Assembly (NCBI RefSeq): GCF_014647895.1
Contig: NZ_BMQB01000008.1
Coordinates: forward strand, 178,928-242,927
Length of the DNA: 64,000 bases
Source of the DNA: Pilimelia anulata
GTDB lineage: Bacteria > Actinomycetota > Actinomycetes > Mycobacteriales > Micromonosporaceae
Direction: 5' to 3'
The translations under genes were made by a program, and so were the position numbers. The notes under the pieces were generated by a model. It had not been told where the DNA came from and did not search any database. It saw only the letters and a list, made by a program, of their open reading frames with translations. Shown here in pieces: positions 51,086 to 59,706 of the stretch; within the stretch, counting starts at the first letter, position 1, and each line of letters opens with the position of its first letter.

Positions 51086-53542
51086 TTACTCGGTGGCGAT
51101 GGCGGTCAGCACCGGGGTCCGGGCGGCCCGCCGGGCCGGCCACCAGGCGGCCAGCACGCCCGCGGCCACCAGGCCGCCGAGCGCCGCCGCGACCGTGCCG
51201 ACCGGCACGACCGCGTCCAGGACCGGCGCGTCCAGCAGCAGGTGCTGCATGATCGCGCCGACGGCGAGGCCCACGGCGACGCCGAGCACGGCGCCGTACC
51301 CGGCCAGGACCGTGCTCTCGCCGCGCACGGTCCGCCGGATCAGCCGCCGCCCGGCGCCGACCGCGCGGGCGACGCCGATCTCCCGGGTCCGCTCGTGCAC
51401 GCTCAGCGCGAGCGTGTTCACCACCCCGAACACCGCGATCACCACGCCCATCCCGAGCAGGACGGCGAGGACCCGCAGGGTGAGGGCGAACGCGTCGCCG
51501 AGCTGCGCGATGGTCGCCTCGCGGTCCTCGACCAGCACGTCCGGCCGGTCGGCGAACGCCGCCCGCAGCCCGGCCCGGGCGGCCGCCGGGTCGGGGCCGC
51601 CGGCGTAGACGGTGCCGGGCGGCACCGCGGCCGCGCCGGGGACGAGGGCGGCGTCGACCAGGGTGCCGGCGAAGCCCTGCACGGCCCGGTACGTGCCGAC
51701 CACCGGTACGGTCGCCGCCCGGCCGTCGGGCAGGCCGAGCCGCAGCCGGTCGCCGACCCGGGCCCGGGCGCCGCCGACCGGGTCGTCCATCACCAGCGCG
51801 CCGCCGCGGGCGCTGGCCGCGCCGCTGACGATCGTCGGGGTGACGAGGGTGGCCAGCGGTGCGGCGTCGACGAGCTGGAGGGTGTCCGGCTCGCCGTCCA
51901 CGGTGGCCACCAGCGGGCGCACGGCGGCGACCCGGTCGACGCCGGCCGCGGCCCGGGCCCGGTCGGCGACGGTGCCGTCCAGGGTGGACGCGAAGCCGGG
52001 CGCGCGCAGGATCGCGGTGCCGGCGGGCAGGGTGCGGGCGACGTCGCCGATCAGCAGCCGCTCGGCGCTGGCGCCGATCGTGGCGAACGCGCAGACCAGC
52101 GCCACGCCGATCATCAGCGCCGAGGCGGTGGCGGCGGTCCGCCGCGGGTCCCGGATCGCGTTGCGCACGGCCAGCCGCAGGGCCGGGCCGCCGCCGTACC
52201 GGGTCAGCGCGGCCAGCGGGCGCAGCACGAGCCCGGCCAGCAGCGGCCCGATCAGCAGGACGCCCAGCCAGGCGGCGAGGACCGCACCGATGCCGGCCAC
52301 CCGGTCGGCCCGGCTCAGCGGCCCGTCGGTGACCACCAGCAGGACCGCGGCGCCGCCGGCGAGCGCGAGCACCCCGGCGGTCCCGCGCAGGGCCAGCGAG
52401 CGGCGGCGCACGGTCGCGTCGGTGCGCAGCGCGGCCACCGGGGCGATGGTGGCGGCGCGCCGGGCCGAGCCGTACGCGGCGAGCAGCGTCACCCCGAGCC
52501 CGATCGCGTACCCGACGGCGAGCCCGGCCGGGCCGAGCGCGAGGGTGACCTCCTCCCCCGCGGCCCGCAGCAGGACCAGCCCGCCGTACGCCAGCCCGAC
52601 CCCGGCCGCGCCGCCGGCGGTCGCGCCGAGCAGGCCGACGACGGCGGCCTCGGCGAGGATCGCCCGGCGGACCTGCCGCCGGCTGGCGCCGACCGCCCGG
52701 AGCAGCGCGAACTGCCGGGTCCGCTGCGCGACCAGGATGGTGAACGTGTTGGCGATGACCAGCGCCCCGACCAGGACGGCGACGGCGGCGAAGGCGAGCA
52801 GCAGCAGCCGGATCTCCTCGGCCTCCTCGCGGGCGGCCGCCCGCCGCTTCGCGGCCAGGTCCGTGGCGAGCGCGACCGCGTCGGCCGGCAGGTCGGGGCG
52901 GGCCGCGCGGACGGCGGCGGCGAGCGCGGCGGGGTCGGGCCCGTCCAGCTCGACCTGCGCGAACCCGCCGCCGAGCAGCTCCAGCGCGGTCGCCTCGGGC
53001 AGCGCCAGCGCGGGTACCGCGCCGGCCAGCATCCGGTACGTGAACAGGCCGGTGACGGTCAGGTCCCGGGTCCGACCGCCGGCGAGCTGCACCCGGACGG
53101 TGTCGCCGGGCCGGCGGCCGCCCTGCTCGGCGGCCTCCTCCTCCAGCGCCACCTCGCCCGCCCCGGCCGGCGCGCGGCCGGCGACGAGGGCGAACCGGCG
53201 GGTGCCGTCCCAGTCGGTGCCGCCGCGGCCGGGGTCGTACAGCCCGCCGAGCTTGCCGTCGCGCTGGACGAACCCGGCCCGGCCGACGACGACGCCGCGG
53301 GCGGCGGTGACGCCGGGCAGCGCGGCCAGCCGGTCCCGCTCGGCCGGGGTGAACGGGCGGGCCGCCGCGGCGACGAGGACGCCGGCGTCGTCGCGCGTGC
53401 GGGCGTCGGCGGCGGTGCGCGACAGCGAGTCGGCGAACACCCAGCTCGCCACCACGAACGACACCGACAGGACGATGGCCAGCAGCGTCATCGCCAGCCG
53501 GCCGGGGTGGGCGCGCAGGTCGCGCAGCAGGGACCTCAGCAC
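51086..53542 (-). CDS. ABC transporter permease, FtsX/MacB-like with two permease modules
   Basis: 818 residues from the GTG at 53542, overlapping the ATPase gene by 7 bases. N-terminal TM (GRLAMTLLAIVLSVSFVVASWVFA), an outside domain of about 220 residues, three TM helices with FALLRAVGASRRQVRRAI (FtsX motif), a central TM block, a second outside domain from about residue 485, and again three TM helices with REIGVARAVGAGRRLIRRTV. Two FtsX modules joined in one chain, with one ATPase, is the actinomycete macrolide-export or lipoprotein-release-like design. It probably exports a peptide/antimicrobial or moves lipoproteins. The divergent two-component system likely regulates it. Confidence 0.92.
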   Translation of the reverse strand: MLRSLLRDLRAHPGRLAMTLLAIVLSVSFVVASWVFADSLSRTAADARTRDDAGVLVAAAARPFTPAERDRLAALPGVTAARGVVVGRAGFVQRDGKLGGLYDPGRGGTDWDGTRRFALVAGRAPAGAGEVALEEEAAEQGGRRPGDTVRVQLAGGRTRDLTVTGLFTYRMLAGAVPALALPEATALELLGGGFAQVELDGPDPAALAAAVRAARPDLPADAVALATDLAAKRRAAAREEAEEIRLLLLAFAAVAVLVGALVIANTFTILVAQRTRQFALLRAVGASRRQVRRAILAEAAVVGLLGATAGGAAGVGLAYGGLVLLRAAGEEVTLALGPAGLAVGYAIGLGVTLLAAYGSARRAATIAPVAALRTDATVRRRSLALRGTAGVLALAGGAAVLLVVTDGPLSRADRVAGIGAVLAAWLGVLLIGPLLAGLVLRPLAALTRYGGGPALRLAVRNAIRDPRRTAATASALMIGVALVCAFATIGASAERLLIGDVARTLPAGTAILRAPGFASTLDGTVADRARAAAGVDRVAAVRPLVATVDGEPDTLQLVDAAPLATLVTPTIVSGAASARGGALVMDDPVGGARARVGDRLRLGLPDGRAATVPVVGTYRAVQGFAGTLVDAALVPGAAAVPPGTVYAGGPDPAAARAGLRAAFADRPDVLVEDREATIAQLGDAFALTLRVLAVLLGMGVVIAVFGVVNTLALSVHERTREIGVARAVGAGRRLIRRTVRGESTVLAGYGAVLGVAVGLAVGAIMQHLLLDAPVLDAVVPVGTVAAALGGLVAAGVLAAWWPARRAARTPVLTAIATE

Positions 53543-54270
53543 GGGGCACCGTCCAGCGACTTGAGCGCGTCGAGGATACCGTCGGCGGTCGCGCCGGCCC
53601 GCTCGGCGACCAGCCGGCCGTCGGCGAGGAACAGCACCCGGTCGGCGTACGCGGCGGCGGTCGGCTCGTGGGTCACCATGACGACGGTCCGGCCGAGGGC
53701 GTCCACGCTGCGCCGGAGCAGGCCGAGGACCTCGGCGGACGCGCGCGAGTCCAGCGCCCCGGTCGGCTCGTCGGCGAACACCACGTCCGGGCGGGTGACC
53801 AGGGCCCGGGCGCAGGCGACCCGCTGCTGCTGGCCGCCGGAGAGCTGGGCCGGGCGGTGGTCGAGCCGGTCGCGCAGGCCGACGGCGTCGACGATGGTGT
53901 CCAGGTACGCCGGGTCGGGGCGGCGGCCGGCCAGGTCCAGCGGCAGGGTGATGTTCTCCGCCGCGGTCAGCGTCGGCAGCAGGTTGAACGCCTGGAAGAC
54001 GAAGCCGATCCGGTCCCGGCGCAGCGCGGTCAGCGCGTCGTCGCGCAGCCCGGTGAGCCGGGTGCCGCCGAGGTGCACGTCGCCGGCCGTGGGCGTGTCC
54101 AGGCCCGCGAGGCAGTGCATGAGGGTCGACTTGCCGGAGCCCGAGGGGCCCATGATGGCGCAGAACTCGCCGCGGCGAATGGCCACGTCCACGCCCGCGA
54201 GCGCGGTGACGGCCGCGTCGCCCGCGCCGTACGTCTTGGTGAGGCCCACGCCCCGTACCGTGATCTCCAT
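53536..54270 (-). CDS. ABC transporter ATP-binding protein, MacB/LolD-like
   Basis: 244 residues from the ATG at 54270 (MEITVRGVGLTKTYG). Walker A GPSGSGKST near residue 44, Q-loop VFQAFNLLPTLTAAEN, signature LSGGQQQR, Walker B VVFADEPTGALD and H-loop VMVTHEP are all intact. The FNLLPTLTA and DEPTGALD forms are typical of the MacB/LolD/FtsE group, partner of FtsX-type permeases. It is the first gene of a two-gene operon with the large permease and divergent from the histidine kinase gene (130 bases), whose shared interval contains a 9-bp inverted repeat. Confidence 0.95.
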   Translation of the reverse strand: MEITVRGVGLTKTYGAGDAAVTALAGVDVAIRRGEFCAIMGPSGSGKSTLMHCLAGLDTPTAGDVHLGGTRLTGLRDDALTALRRDRIGFVFQAFNLLPTLTAAENITLPLDLAGRRPDPAYLDTIVDAVGLRDRLDHRPAQLSGGQQQRVACARALVTRPDVVFADEPTGALDSRASAEVLGLLRRSVDALGRTVVMVTHEPTAAAYADRVLFLADGRLVAERAGATADGILDALKSLDGAPC

Positions 54271-54325
54271 GGCCCCGATGCTCGGCCGGCCGGCGCCGGC
54301 CGGCATCGGGCCGCGGTCGATCCGG

Positions 54326-54347
54326 ACCCCCGACTTTCGTCGGGGGT
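54326..54347. promoter_or_regulatory. Inverted repeat between the ABC exporter and the two-component genes
   Basis: ACCCCCGAC (54326-54334) and GTCGGGGGT (54339-54347) are perfect 9-bp arms around TTTC, midway in the 130-base interval between the divergent ABC ATPase and kinase starts. Its position suits a binding site for the response regulator encoded at 55705; this is inference. Confidence 0.5.
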
Positions 54348-54400
54348 GGCGTCGACCGACGGCGGCCCGCCCGGCGCCGCCCCGGCCGTACGCTCGGGGC

Positions 54401-55708
54401 ATGACGGGGACGCGGGCCGGGGTGATCTACCCGCCGATCTATCCGGGGGCGGCCCGGTGGGCCCGCCGGCTGGCGCCCTGGGTGCTGCTGCCGACGGTGT
54501 TCCTGCTGTCCTTCCTCACCCCGGCGATGCCGCCGCTGCGCTGGTTCGTCGACGAGCCGTGGGGCGCGGACCGCAACGCCGCGGGCTGGCTGATCGGCGG
54601 CCTGATGGTCGCCGGGGCGCTGTGGGCGACCTGGGCGACGTACCGGGCCCGGCGGCGGCCGGCGGCGCTGTACGCCTGCGCGGGCGTGCTGTGGTGGGCG
54701 ACATCGGTCTGGGTGACGCTGCCGATCGCCGCGTACCACGCCGCGACCCGGCTGGACCGGCGGCGGGCGCTGCTGTTCCTCGTCGCGGCCGGCGCCGCCG
54801 TGGTGCTGCCGGTGGTGCTCGGCGGGATCGCCGGCGGCCAGCTCGGCGGCGCGCTGCTGCTGGCGCTGCTGACCGCCGGGGTGGGGCTGGCGCTGCCGTT
54901 CGTGTTCGGGATGTGGGTGCAGGCCCGCCGGCAGGTGCTGGCCGGGCTGCACGAGCGGGCCCGCTGGCGGGAGCGGGAGGAGGCCGCCGCGGTCGGCGCC
55001 GCCCGGGCGCAGGAGCGGGCGCGGATCGCCCGGGAGATGCACGATGTCGTCGCGCACCGGGTGTCGCTGATCGTCCTGCACGCGGGCGCGCTGGAGGTCA
55101 ACGCGCCGGACGAGCGGACCGCCGCGGCGGCGGACCTGATCCGGACCACCGGCCGGGCCGCCCTGGTCGAGCTGCGGGCGGCGCTCGGCGCGCTGCGCGA
55201 GCCGGACGACGGCGCGCCGCTGGCCCCGCAGCCGGGCGTCGACGACGTACCGGGGCTGGTGGCGCAGTCGGTGGCCGCCGGGGTGCCCGCGGACCTGCGG
55301 GTCAGCGGCGGCGCCCGGCCGCTCGCGCCGGTGGTCGGCCGGACCGCGTACCGGGTGGTGCGGGAGGCGCTGACCAATGTGCACAAGCACGCGCCGGGCG
55401 CGGCGGTGGCGGTGACGCTGCGGTACGAGCCGACGCGGCTGACGGTGACCGTCCGCAACACCCCGCCGGAGCCGCGGCCGGCGGCCGGCGCCGGGGAGGC
55501 GCCCAGCGGGAACGGTCTCCCCGGCGACGGGGAGGCGCCGAGCGGGAACGGTCTCCCCGGCGACGGGGAGGCGCCCAGCGGGTACGGCCTCACCGGGCTG
55601 GCCGAGCGGGTGGCGCTGGTGGCCGGCCGGCTGGCGTACGGGCCGGAGCCGGGCGGCGGCTTCGCCCTCGAGGCGCGGCTGCCGGCCGGGGTGGAGGAGG
55701 CGACGTGA
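54401..55708 (+). CDS. Sensor histidine kinase (HisKA_3/NarL type) with repeat insertion
   Basis: 435 residues. Four to six TM helices lie within residues 24-170, with a short sensor region only. The dimerisation/phosphoacceptor box is ERARIAREMHDVVAHRVSLI with His214. HATPase domain: RTAYRVVREALTNVHKHAPGA (N-box), then the G-boxes ending YGLTGLAERVALVAG. Between them a 12-residue unit GEAPSGNGLPGD is repeated at 365-376 and 377-388, with a third partial copy running into SGYGLTGL, so the ATP-lid loop is extended. Members of this family signal through a LuxR-type regulator, here the overlapping next gene. The divergent ABC exporter is the likely target. Confidence 0.92.
   Translation: MTGTRAGVIYPPIYPGAARWARRLAPWVLLPTVFLLSFLTPAMPPLRWFVDEPWGADRNAAGWLIGGLMVAGALWATWATYRARRRPAALYACAGVLWWATSVWVTLPIAAYHAATRLDRRRALLFLVAAGAAVVLPVVLGGIAGGQLGGALLLALLTAGVGLALPFVFGMWVQARRQVLAGLHERARWREREEAAAVGAARAQERARIAREMHDVVAHRVSLIVLHAGALEVNAPDERTAAAADLIRTTGRAALVELRAALGALREPDDGAPLAPQPGVDDVPGLVAQSVAAGVPADLRVSGGARPLAPVVGRTAYRVVREALTNVHKHAPGAAVAVTLRYEPTRLTVTVRNTPPEPRPAAGAGEAPSGNGLPGDGEAPSGNGLPGDGEAPSGYGLTGLAERVALVAGRLAYGPEPGGGFALEARLPAGVEEAT
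55493..55597 (+). repeat. 36-bp tandem repeat inside the histidine kinase gene
   Basis: Two full units (55493-55528 and 55529-55564) differ at one base. A third copy (55565-55597) diverges after 18 bases into the normal G-box coding sequence. The length is a multiple of three, so the frame is kept. It encodes GEAPSGNGLPGD twice and looks like a recent slippage duplication of the native G-box segment. Confidence 0.9.
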
Positions 55709-56349
55709 TCCGGGTGCTGGTGGTCGACGACGAGGAGCTGGTCCGGTCCGGGCTGCGGATGATCCTGGAGGCCAGCGACGACATCGCGGTGGTCGCCGAG
55801 GCCCGCGACGGCGCCGAGGGGGTCGCCGCGGCGGCCCGGCACCGGCCGGACGTGGTGCTGCTGGACGTCCGGATGCCCCGCCAGGACGGCCTGGCCGCCG
55901 CGGCCGGGCTGGCCGCGCTGCCGGACCCGCCGCGGGTGGTGATGCTGACGACGTTCGACCTGGACGAGTACGTGCACGCCGCGCTGCGCGCCGGGGCGGT
56001 CGGCTTCCTGCTCAAGGACACCCCGCCGCGGGAGCTGGCGGCGGCGGTGCGCACGGTGGCGGCCGGGCACGCGATGCTCTCGCCGCGGGTCACCCGCAGG
56101 CTGATCAGCACGTTCGCCGAGCGCGGGCCGAGCCGGGCGGACGAGGCGCGGCGGCGGCTGGCGGCGCTGACCGGCCGGGAGGCCGAGGTGGTCGACGCGG
56201 TGGCCGAGGGGCTGTCCAACGCGGAGATCGGCCGGCGGCTGGACATGCGCGAGGCGACCGTGAAGGCGCACGTCAGCCGGGCGCTGGCGAAGCTGTCGCT
56301 GGCCAACCGGGTGCAGGCGGCGATCCTGGTGCACGAGGCGCGCGGCTGA
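55705..56349 (+). CDS. LuxR/NarL-family response regulator
   Basis: 214 residues from GTG 55705, overlapping the kinase stop (GTGA). Receiver domain: VVDDEELVRSGL (acid pair D8/D9), phosphoacceptor Asp54 in LLDVRMPRQDG, MLTTFD and GFLLKDTPP (conserved Lys). The C-terminal helix-turn-helix is LTGREAEVVDAVAEGLSNAEIGRRLDMREATVKAHVSRALAKL. With the overlapping kinase it makes a complete two-component system. The divergent MacB-like ABC pair and the inverted repeat in the shared promoter region suggest control of that exporter, a frequent arrangement in actinomycetes. Confidence 0.96.
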   Translation: MIRVLVVDDEELVRSGLRMILEASDDIAVVAEARDGAEGVAAAARHRPDVVLLDVRMPRQDGLAAAAGLAALPDPPRVVMLTTFDLDEYVHAALRAGAVGFLLKDTPPRELAAAVRTVAAGHAMLSPRVTRRLISTFAERGPSRADEARRRLAALTGREAEVVDAVAEGLSNAEIGRRLDMREATVKAHVSRALAKLSLANRVQAAILVHEARG

Positions 56350-56526
56350 TCGCCGGGGCGCGGTTGATGGCCGGGGCGCCCGCCGGTGCCGGCCGGGCGG
56401 GCTGCCGATCCGGGGGAGTCGCGCGGGCGGGGCGATACCGGGCGCCGGCGGGGTTGGCGGCGGCGCGTCGGGGAATGTCGGTGGCCCCGGCTAGCGTGCC
56501 CGGCGACGGTACGGGAGGGACGAGCG

Positions 56527-57000
56527 ATGAGCCTGCGCGGATTCAGCACGATCAACTACTGGGCGGACGACCCGGCGGCGGCGGTGGCCTGGTACACGGA
56601 GTTCCTCGGGCGGCCGGCGTACTTCACCAGGCCCGGGCCGGACGGGCGGCTGGCCTACGCCGAGTTCCGGATCGGCGACCGCCTGGCCGAGCTGGGCATC
56701 ATCGACCGCCGGTACGCCCCGCCCGGCGCGCCGACCGAGCCCGGCGGCGCGATCATGCACTGGCACGTGGACGACCTGCCGGCGACGGTCGACCGGCTGC
56801 TCGCGCTCGGGGCGACGCCGTACCTGCCGATCACCGAGCACGGGCCGGGGTTCGTCACGGCGAGCGTGGTGGACCCGTTCGGCAACGTGCTGGGCGTGAT
56901 GTACAACCAGCACTACCTCGACGTCCTGGCCGGCCCGGCGCCGGACCCGGCGGCCGGGGCCGACCCGCGGGGCGGCGCCGGGGCGGGCGCTGCGGCGTGA
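56527..57000 (+). CDS. VOC-family (glyoxalase/bleomycin-resistance-like) protein
   Basis: 157 residues; GGAGGGACGAGCG precedes the ATG at 56527. The two beta-alpha-beta-beta-beta modules are seen: FSTINYWADDPAAAVAWYTEFLGRPAYF then YAEFRIGDRLAELGIID, and HWHVDDLPATVDRLLALGATPYLP then FVTASVVDPFGNVLGVMYN. Candidate metal ligands (H, E) are in IMHWHVDD and at the usual E position, but the substrate cannot be told: dioxygenase, glyoxalase or binding protein. The Ala/Gly-rich tail overlaps the next gene start (GTGA), so it is translated together with the NTF2-like gene. Confidence 0.88.
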   Translation: MSLRGFSTINYWADDPAAAVAWYTEFLGRPAYFTRPGPDGRLAYAEFRIGDRLAELGIIDRRYAPPGAPTEPGGAIMHWHVDDLPATVDRLLALGATPYLPITEHGPGFVTASVVDPFGNVLGVMYNQHYLDVLAGPAPDPAAGADPRGGAGAGAAA

Positions 57001-57428
57001 GCGGCGGGGCGAGCGCCGACGAGGTCGTCATCCGCGGGCTGATCGAGCGATGGGTGCGGGCCGTGCACGCCGGCGACCTCGACGCGGTCCTGGCCGACCA
57101 CGCCGACGACATAGTGATGTTCGACGTGCCGCCGCCGCAGGACGGGGTGCGCGGGCTCGCCGCGTACCGGGCCACCTGGCCGCCGTTCCTGAGCTGGCAG
57201 GAGGGCGGCGCCCGGTTCGACCTCGTCGAGCTGGACGTGACCGCCGGCGCCGACGTGGCGTTCGCCCGGGCGCTGCTGCGCTGCGGTACCCCGACCGAGC
57301 TGCGCGACCACCCCGACCGGCGGCTGCGGCTGACCGTCGGCCTGCGCAAGCGGGGCGGGCGCTGGGTCGTCACGCACGAGCATCACTCGTTCGCGCTGGT
57401 CGGCGGCGACGACGGGGTCGCCGCCTAG
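56997..57428 (+). CDS. NTF2-like/SnoaL-type protein
   Basis: 143 residues from GTG 56997, coupled to the VOC gene by a 4-base overlap. It shows the cone-shaped NTF2 fold pattern: ADEVVIRGLIERWVRAVHAGDLDAVLADHADDIVMFDVPPP, then YRATWPPFLSWQEGGARFDLVELDVTAGADVAFARALLRC, and KRGGRWVVTHEHHSF at the end. This is the DUF4440/SnoaL-like (calcium/calmodulin-kinase association-domain-like) group, often small-molecule isomerases or hydrolases, or stress-linked proteins. No function can be assigned. The VOC partner suggests a joint small-molecule detoxification role. Confidence 0.88.
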   Translation: MSGGASADEVVIRGLIERWVRAVHAGDLDAVLADHADDIVMFDVPPPQDGVRGLAAYRATWPPFLSWQEGGARFDLVELDVTAGADVAFARALLRCGTPTELRDHPDRRLRLTVGLRKRGGRWVVTHEHHSFALVGGDDGVAA

Positions 57429-57580
57429 GGGCGCGCAGCGGGACGGGGTGGACGGCGGTGTCGCCATCGTGAATGTTCCGGCATGTCCCCCTTGCCCCGG
57501 ACCGGTACCGCCCGGAGAATCCGTCGGGGCGCCGGGGCCGGACCGCGTGCGGCGTCCTCCCCGAGCCCGCGGAGGTACCC

Positions 57581-58018
57581 GTGCCCGAGCCCGACCTCGA
57601 TGTCCTGCGCCGGCGGTACCGCCGGTTCGCCTTCCCGATGACGGCGGCGTTCCTCTGCTGGTACCTGCTGTACGTGCTGCTCTCGGCGTACGCCCGCGAC
57701 CTGATGGCGGTCCGGGTGGTCGGCAACGTGAACGTGGCGCTGCTGCTCGGGCTGGGGCAGTTCGCCTCGACGTTCGGCATCGCCGCCTGGTACGCCGCGT
57801 ACGCCCGCCGCCGGCTGGACCCGCTGGCCGACCGCCTCCGCGCCGCCGCCGACGCGACAGCCGGCAGCGCACCGGCCGGCAGCGGCACAGCCGGCAGCGC
57901 ACCGGCGGGCAGCGGGACGGCCGACACCGGAGCGGCCGACACCGGGGCGGGCGCGAGCGGGGCGGGCGACGGCGCCGGGCCGGCGGGCGACGGCGGGGCG
58001 ACGGGTGGTGTGCGGTGA
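57581..58018 (+). CDS. DUF485 membrane protein, acetate-permease partner
   Basis: 145 residues from the GTG at 57581 (GGAGG five bases upstream). LRRRYRRFAFPMTAAFLCWYLLYVLLSAYARDLM and VVGNVNVALLLGLGQFASTFGIAAWYAAYARRRLDPLAD are the two TM helices and the YARR end typical of DUF485 (YjcH), which is nearly always encoded before ActP. The last 50 residues are Ala/Gly/Ser/Thr-rich with short repeats (AGSAPAGSGT twice, GAADTG), coded by imperfect tandem repeats. Its stop overlaps the permease start (GTGA). Confidence 0.92.
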   Translation: MPEPDLDVLRRRYRRFAFPMTAAFLCWYLLYVLLSAYARDLMAVRVVGNVNVALLLGLGQFASTFGIAAWYAAYARRRLDPLADRLRAAADATAGSAPAGSGTAGSAPAGSGTADTGAADTGAGASGAGDGAGPAGDGGATGGVR

Positions 58019-59685
58019 CGATCGCGCTGTTCCTCGGCTTCGTCGCCGTCACGCTGGCCATCACGATCCGGGCGAGCCGGCAGACCCGCAGCGCCGCCGA
58101 CTTCTACGCCGGCGGCCGGTCGTTCTCCGCGATGCAGAACGGCGTCGCGATCGGCGGCGACTACATGTCCGCCGCGAGCTTCCTCGGCATCGCCGGCCTG
58201 ATCGCGCTGAACGGGTACGACGGCTTCCTCTACTCGATCGGTTTCCTCGTCGCCTGGCTGGTGGCGCTGCTGCTGGTCGCCGAGCTGATGCGCAACAGCG
58301 GCCGGTACACGATGGCCGACGTGCTGGCCGCCCGGCTGCGCGCCCGCCCGGTCCGGCTGGCCGCCGGGGTGTCCACCGTGGTCGTGTCGACGTTCTACCT
58401 GGTGGCGCAGATGGTCGGCGCGGCCTCGGTGGTGTCGCTGCTGCTCGGCGTCACCGGCGTCGCGCCGAAGGTGTGGGTGATCGTCGCCGTCGGCGCGCTG
58501 ATGATCTTCTACGTGACCGTCGGCGGGATGAAGGGCACCACCTGGGTGCAGATCGTCAAGGCCGTGCTGCTGATGGCCGGTGCCGCGCTGATGACGGTGC
58601 TGGTGCTGGCGCACTACCACTTCGACGTCTCCGAGCTGCTCGGCGCGGCCGCCGACCGGTCCGGCAAGGGGCTGGCCTTCCTGGAGCCCGGCCTGAAGTA
58701 CGGCGCCACCGACGCGTGGAGCAAGCTCGACCTGCTCTCGCTCGGCCTGGCCCTGGTGCTCGGGACCGCCGGCCTGCCGCACATCCTCATCCGCTTCTAC
58801 ACCGTGCCCAGCGCCCGGGCCGCCCGGCGCAGCGTGCTCTGGGCGATCGGCATCATCGGCGTGTTCTACCTGATGACGCTCGTCCTCGGGTTCGGCGCGG
58901 CGGCGCTGGTCGGCGGGGCGGACATCAAGGCGTCCGACCCCAGCGGCAACACCGCGGCGACGCTGCTCGCCGAGACCCTCGGCGGCGGCGCCGGGACGGC
59001 CGGCGGGTCGTTCATGCTGGCGTTCATCGCCGCGGTGGCGTTCGCCACGATCCTCGCCGTGGTCGCCGGGCTCACCCTCGCGGCGTCGTCGTCGGTGGCG
59101 CACGACCTGTACGCGAACGTGCTGCGCCGCGGCGCCGGCGACGAGCGGCGGGAGATGCGGGTGGCCCGGCTGGCGGCCGTGGTGATCGGGGCGCTGTCGA
59201 TCGGGCTGTCGGTGTTCGCCCGCGACCTCAACGTCGCCTTCCTGGTGGCGCTGGCGTTCGCGATCGCCGCGTCGGCGAACCTGCCGGTGCTGCTGTTCAC
59301 GCTGTTCTGGCGCCGGTTCACCACCCGCGGGGCGGTCTGGGGCATCGTCGGCGGGCTGGTCGCCGCGGTCGGCGTGGTGCTGCTCAGCCCGATCTGCTGG
59401 GGCGGCGCCTCGGCCACCAAGCCGGCGGTGAAGCTGACCGCGAAGCAGGCCGCGACCTGCGGCGTGCCGGCGGGCGCGACGACGGTGGGCAACCCGGGCG
59501 CGCTGTTCAGTTGCACGACCGTGGCGCCGGTACCGCTGGAGAACCCCGGCCTGATCTCCATTCCGGCGGGCTTCGCGCTGGCGGCGCTCGGCGCGGCCAC
59601 CGGGCGGCGGCGCCGGGACGCGGCGGACGACGCGGCGTTCGCGGCGCTGGAGCACCGGGCGCTCACCGGCTCCGGCGCCCACTGA
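58015..59685 (+). CDS. actP: Cation/acetate symporter (ActP, SSS family)
   Basis: 556 residues with about 13 TM helices. Conserved parts: FYAGGRSFSAMQNGVAIGGDYMSAASFLGIAG (Na-site region, TM1), YSIGFLVAWLVALLLVAELMRNSGRYTMADVLA, VTVGGMKGTTWVQIVKAVLL, GLPHILIRFYTVPSARAARRSVLWA and LTLAASSSVAHDLYANVLRR. These identify ActP-type acetate/monocarboxylate:Na+ symporters rather than other SSS members. A loop of about 50 residues near the end holds several Cys (SPICWGG, ATCGV, FSCTT). It is co-translated with DUF485. It imports acetate, propionate and similar acids. A RamB-like regulator tail is in the same window, but far away. Confidence 0.93.
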   Translation: MTIALFLGFVAVTLAITIRASRQTRSAADFYAGGRSFSAMQNGVAIGGDYMSAASFLGIAGLIALNGYDGFLYSIGFLVAWLVALLLVAELMRNSGRYTMADVLAARLRARPVRLAAGVSTVVVSTFYLVAQMVGAASVVSLLLGVTGVAPKVWVIVAVGALMIFYVTVGGMKGTTWVQIVKAVLLMAGAALMTVLVLAHYHFDVSELLGAAADRSGKGLAFLEPGLKYGATDAWSKLDLLSLGLALVLGTAGLPHILIRFYTVPSARAARRSVLWAIGIIGVFYLMTLVLGFGAAALVGGADIKASDPSGNTAATLLAETLGGGAGTAGGSFMLAFIAAVAFATILAVVAGLTLAASSSVAHDLYANVLRRGAGDERREMRVARLAAVVIGALSIGLSVFARDLNVAFLVALAFAIAASANLPVLLFTLFWRRFTTRGAVWGIVGGLVAAVGVVLLSPICWGGASATKPAVKLTAKQAATCGVPAGATTVGNPGALFSCTTVAPVPLENPGLISIPAGFALAALGAATGRRRRDAADDAAFAALEHRALTGSGAH

Positions 59686-59706
59686 CCGCTCGGCCCGGCG
59701 CCGGGG

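Noticed and set aside
51053..54400. Long plus-strand open frame opposite the ABC permease and ATPase genes
   Set aside because: Composition is dominated by Arg, Gly, Gln and Asp repeats; the minus-strand FtsX permease and ATPase have complete motifs. Only the part from 54401 on, the histidine kinase, is real.
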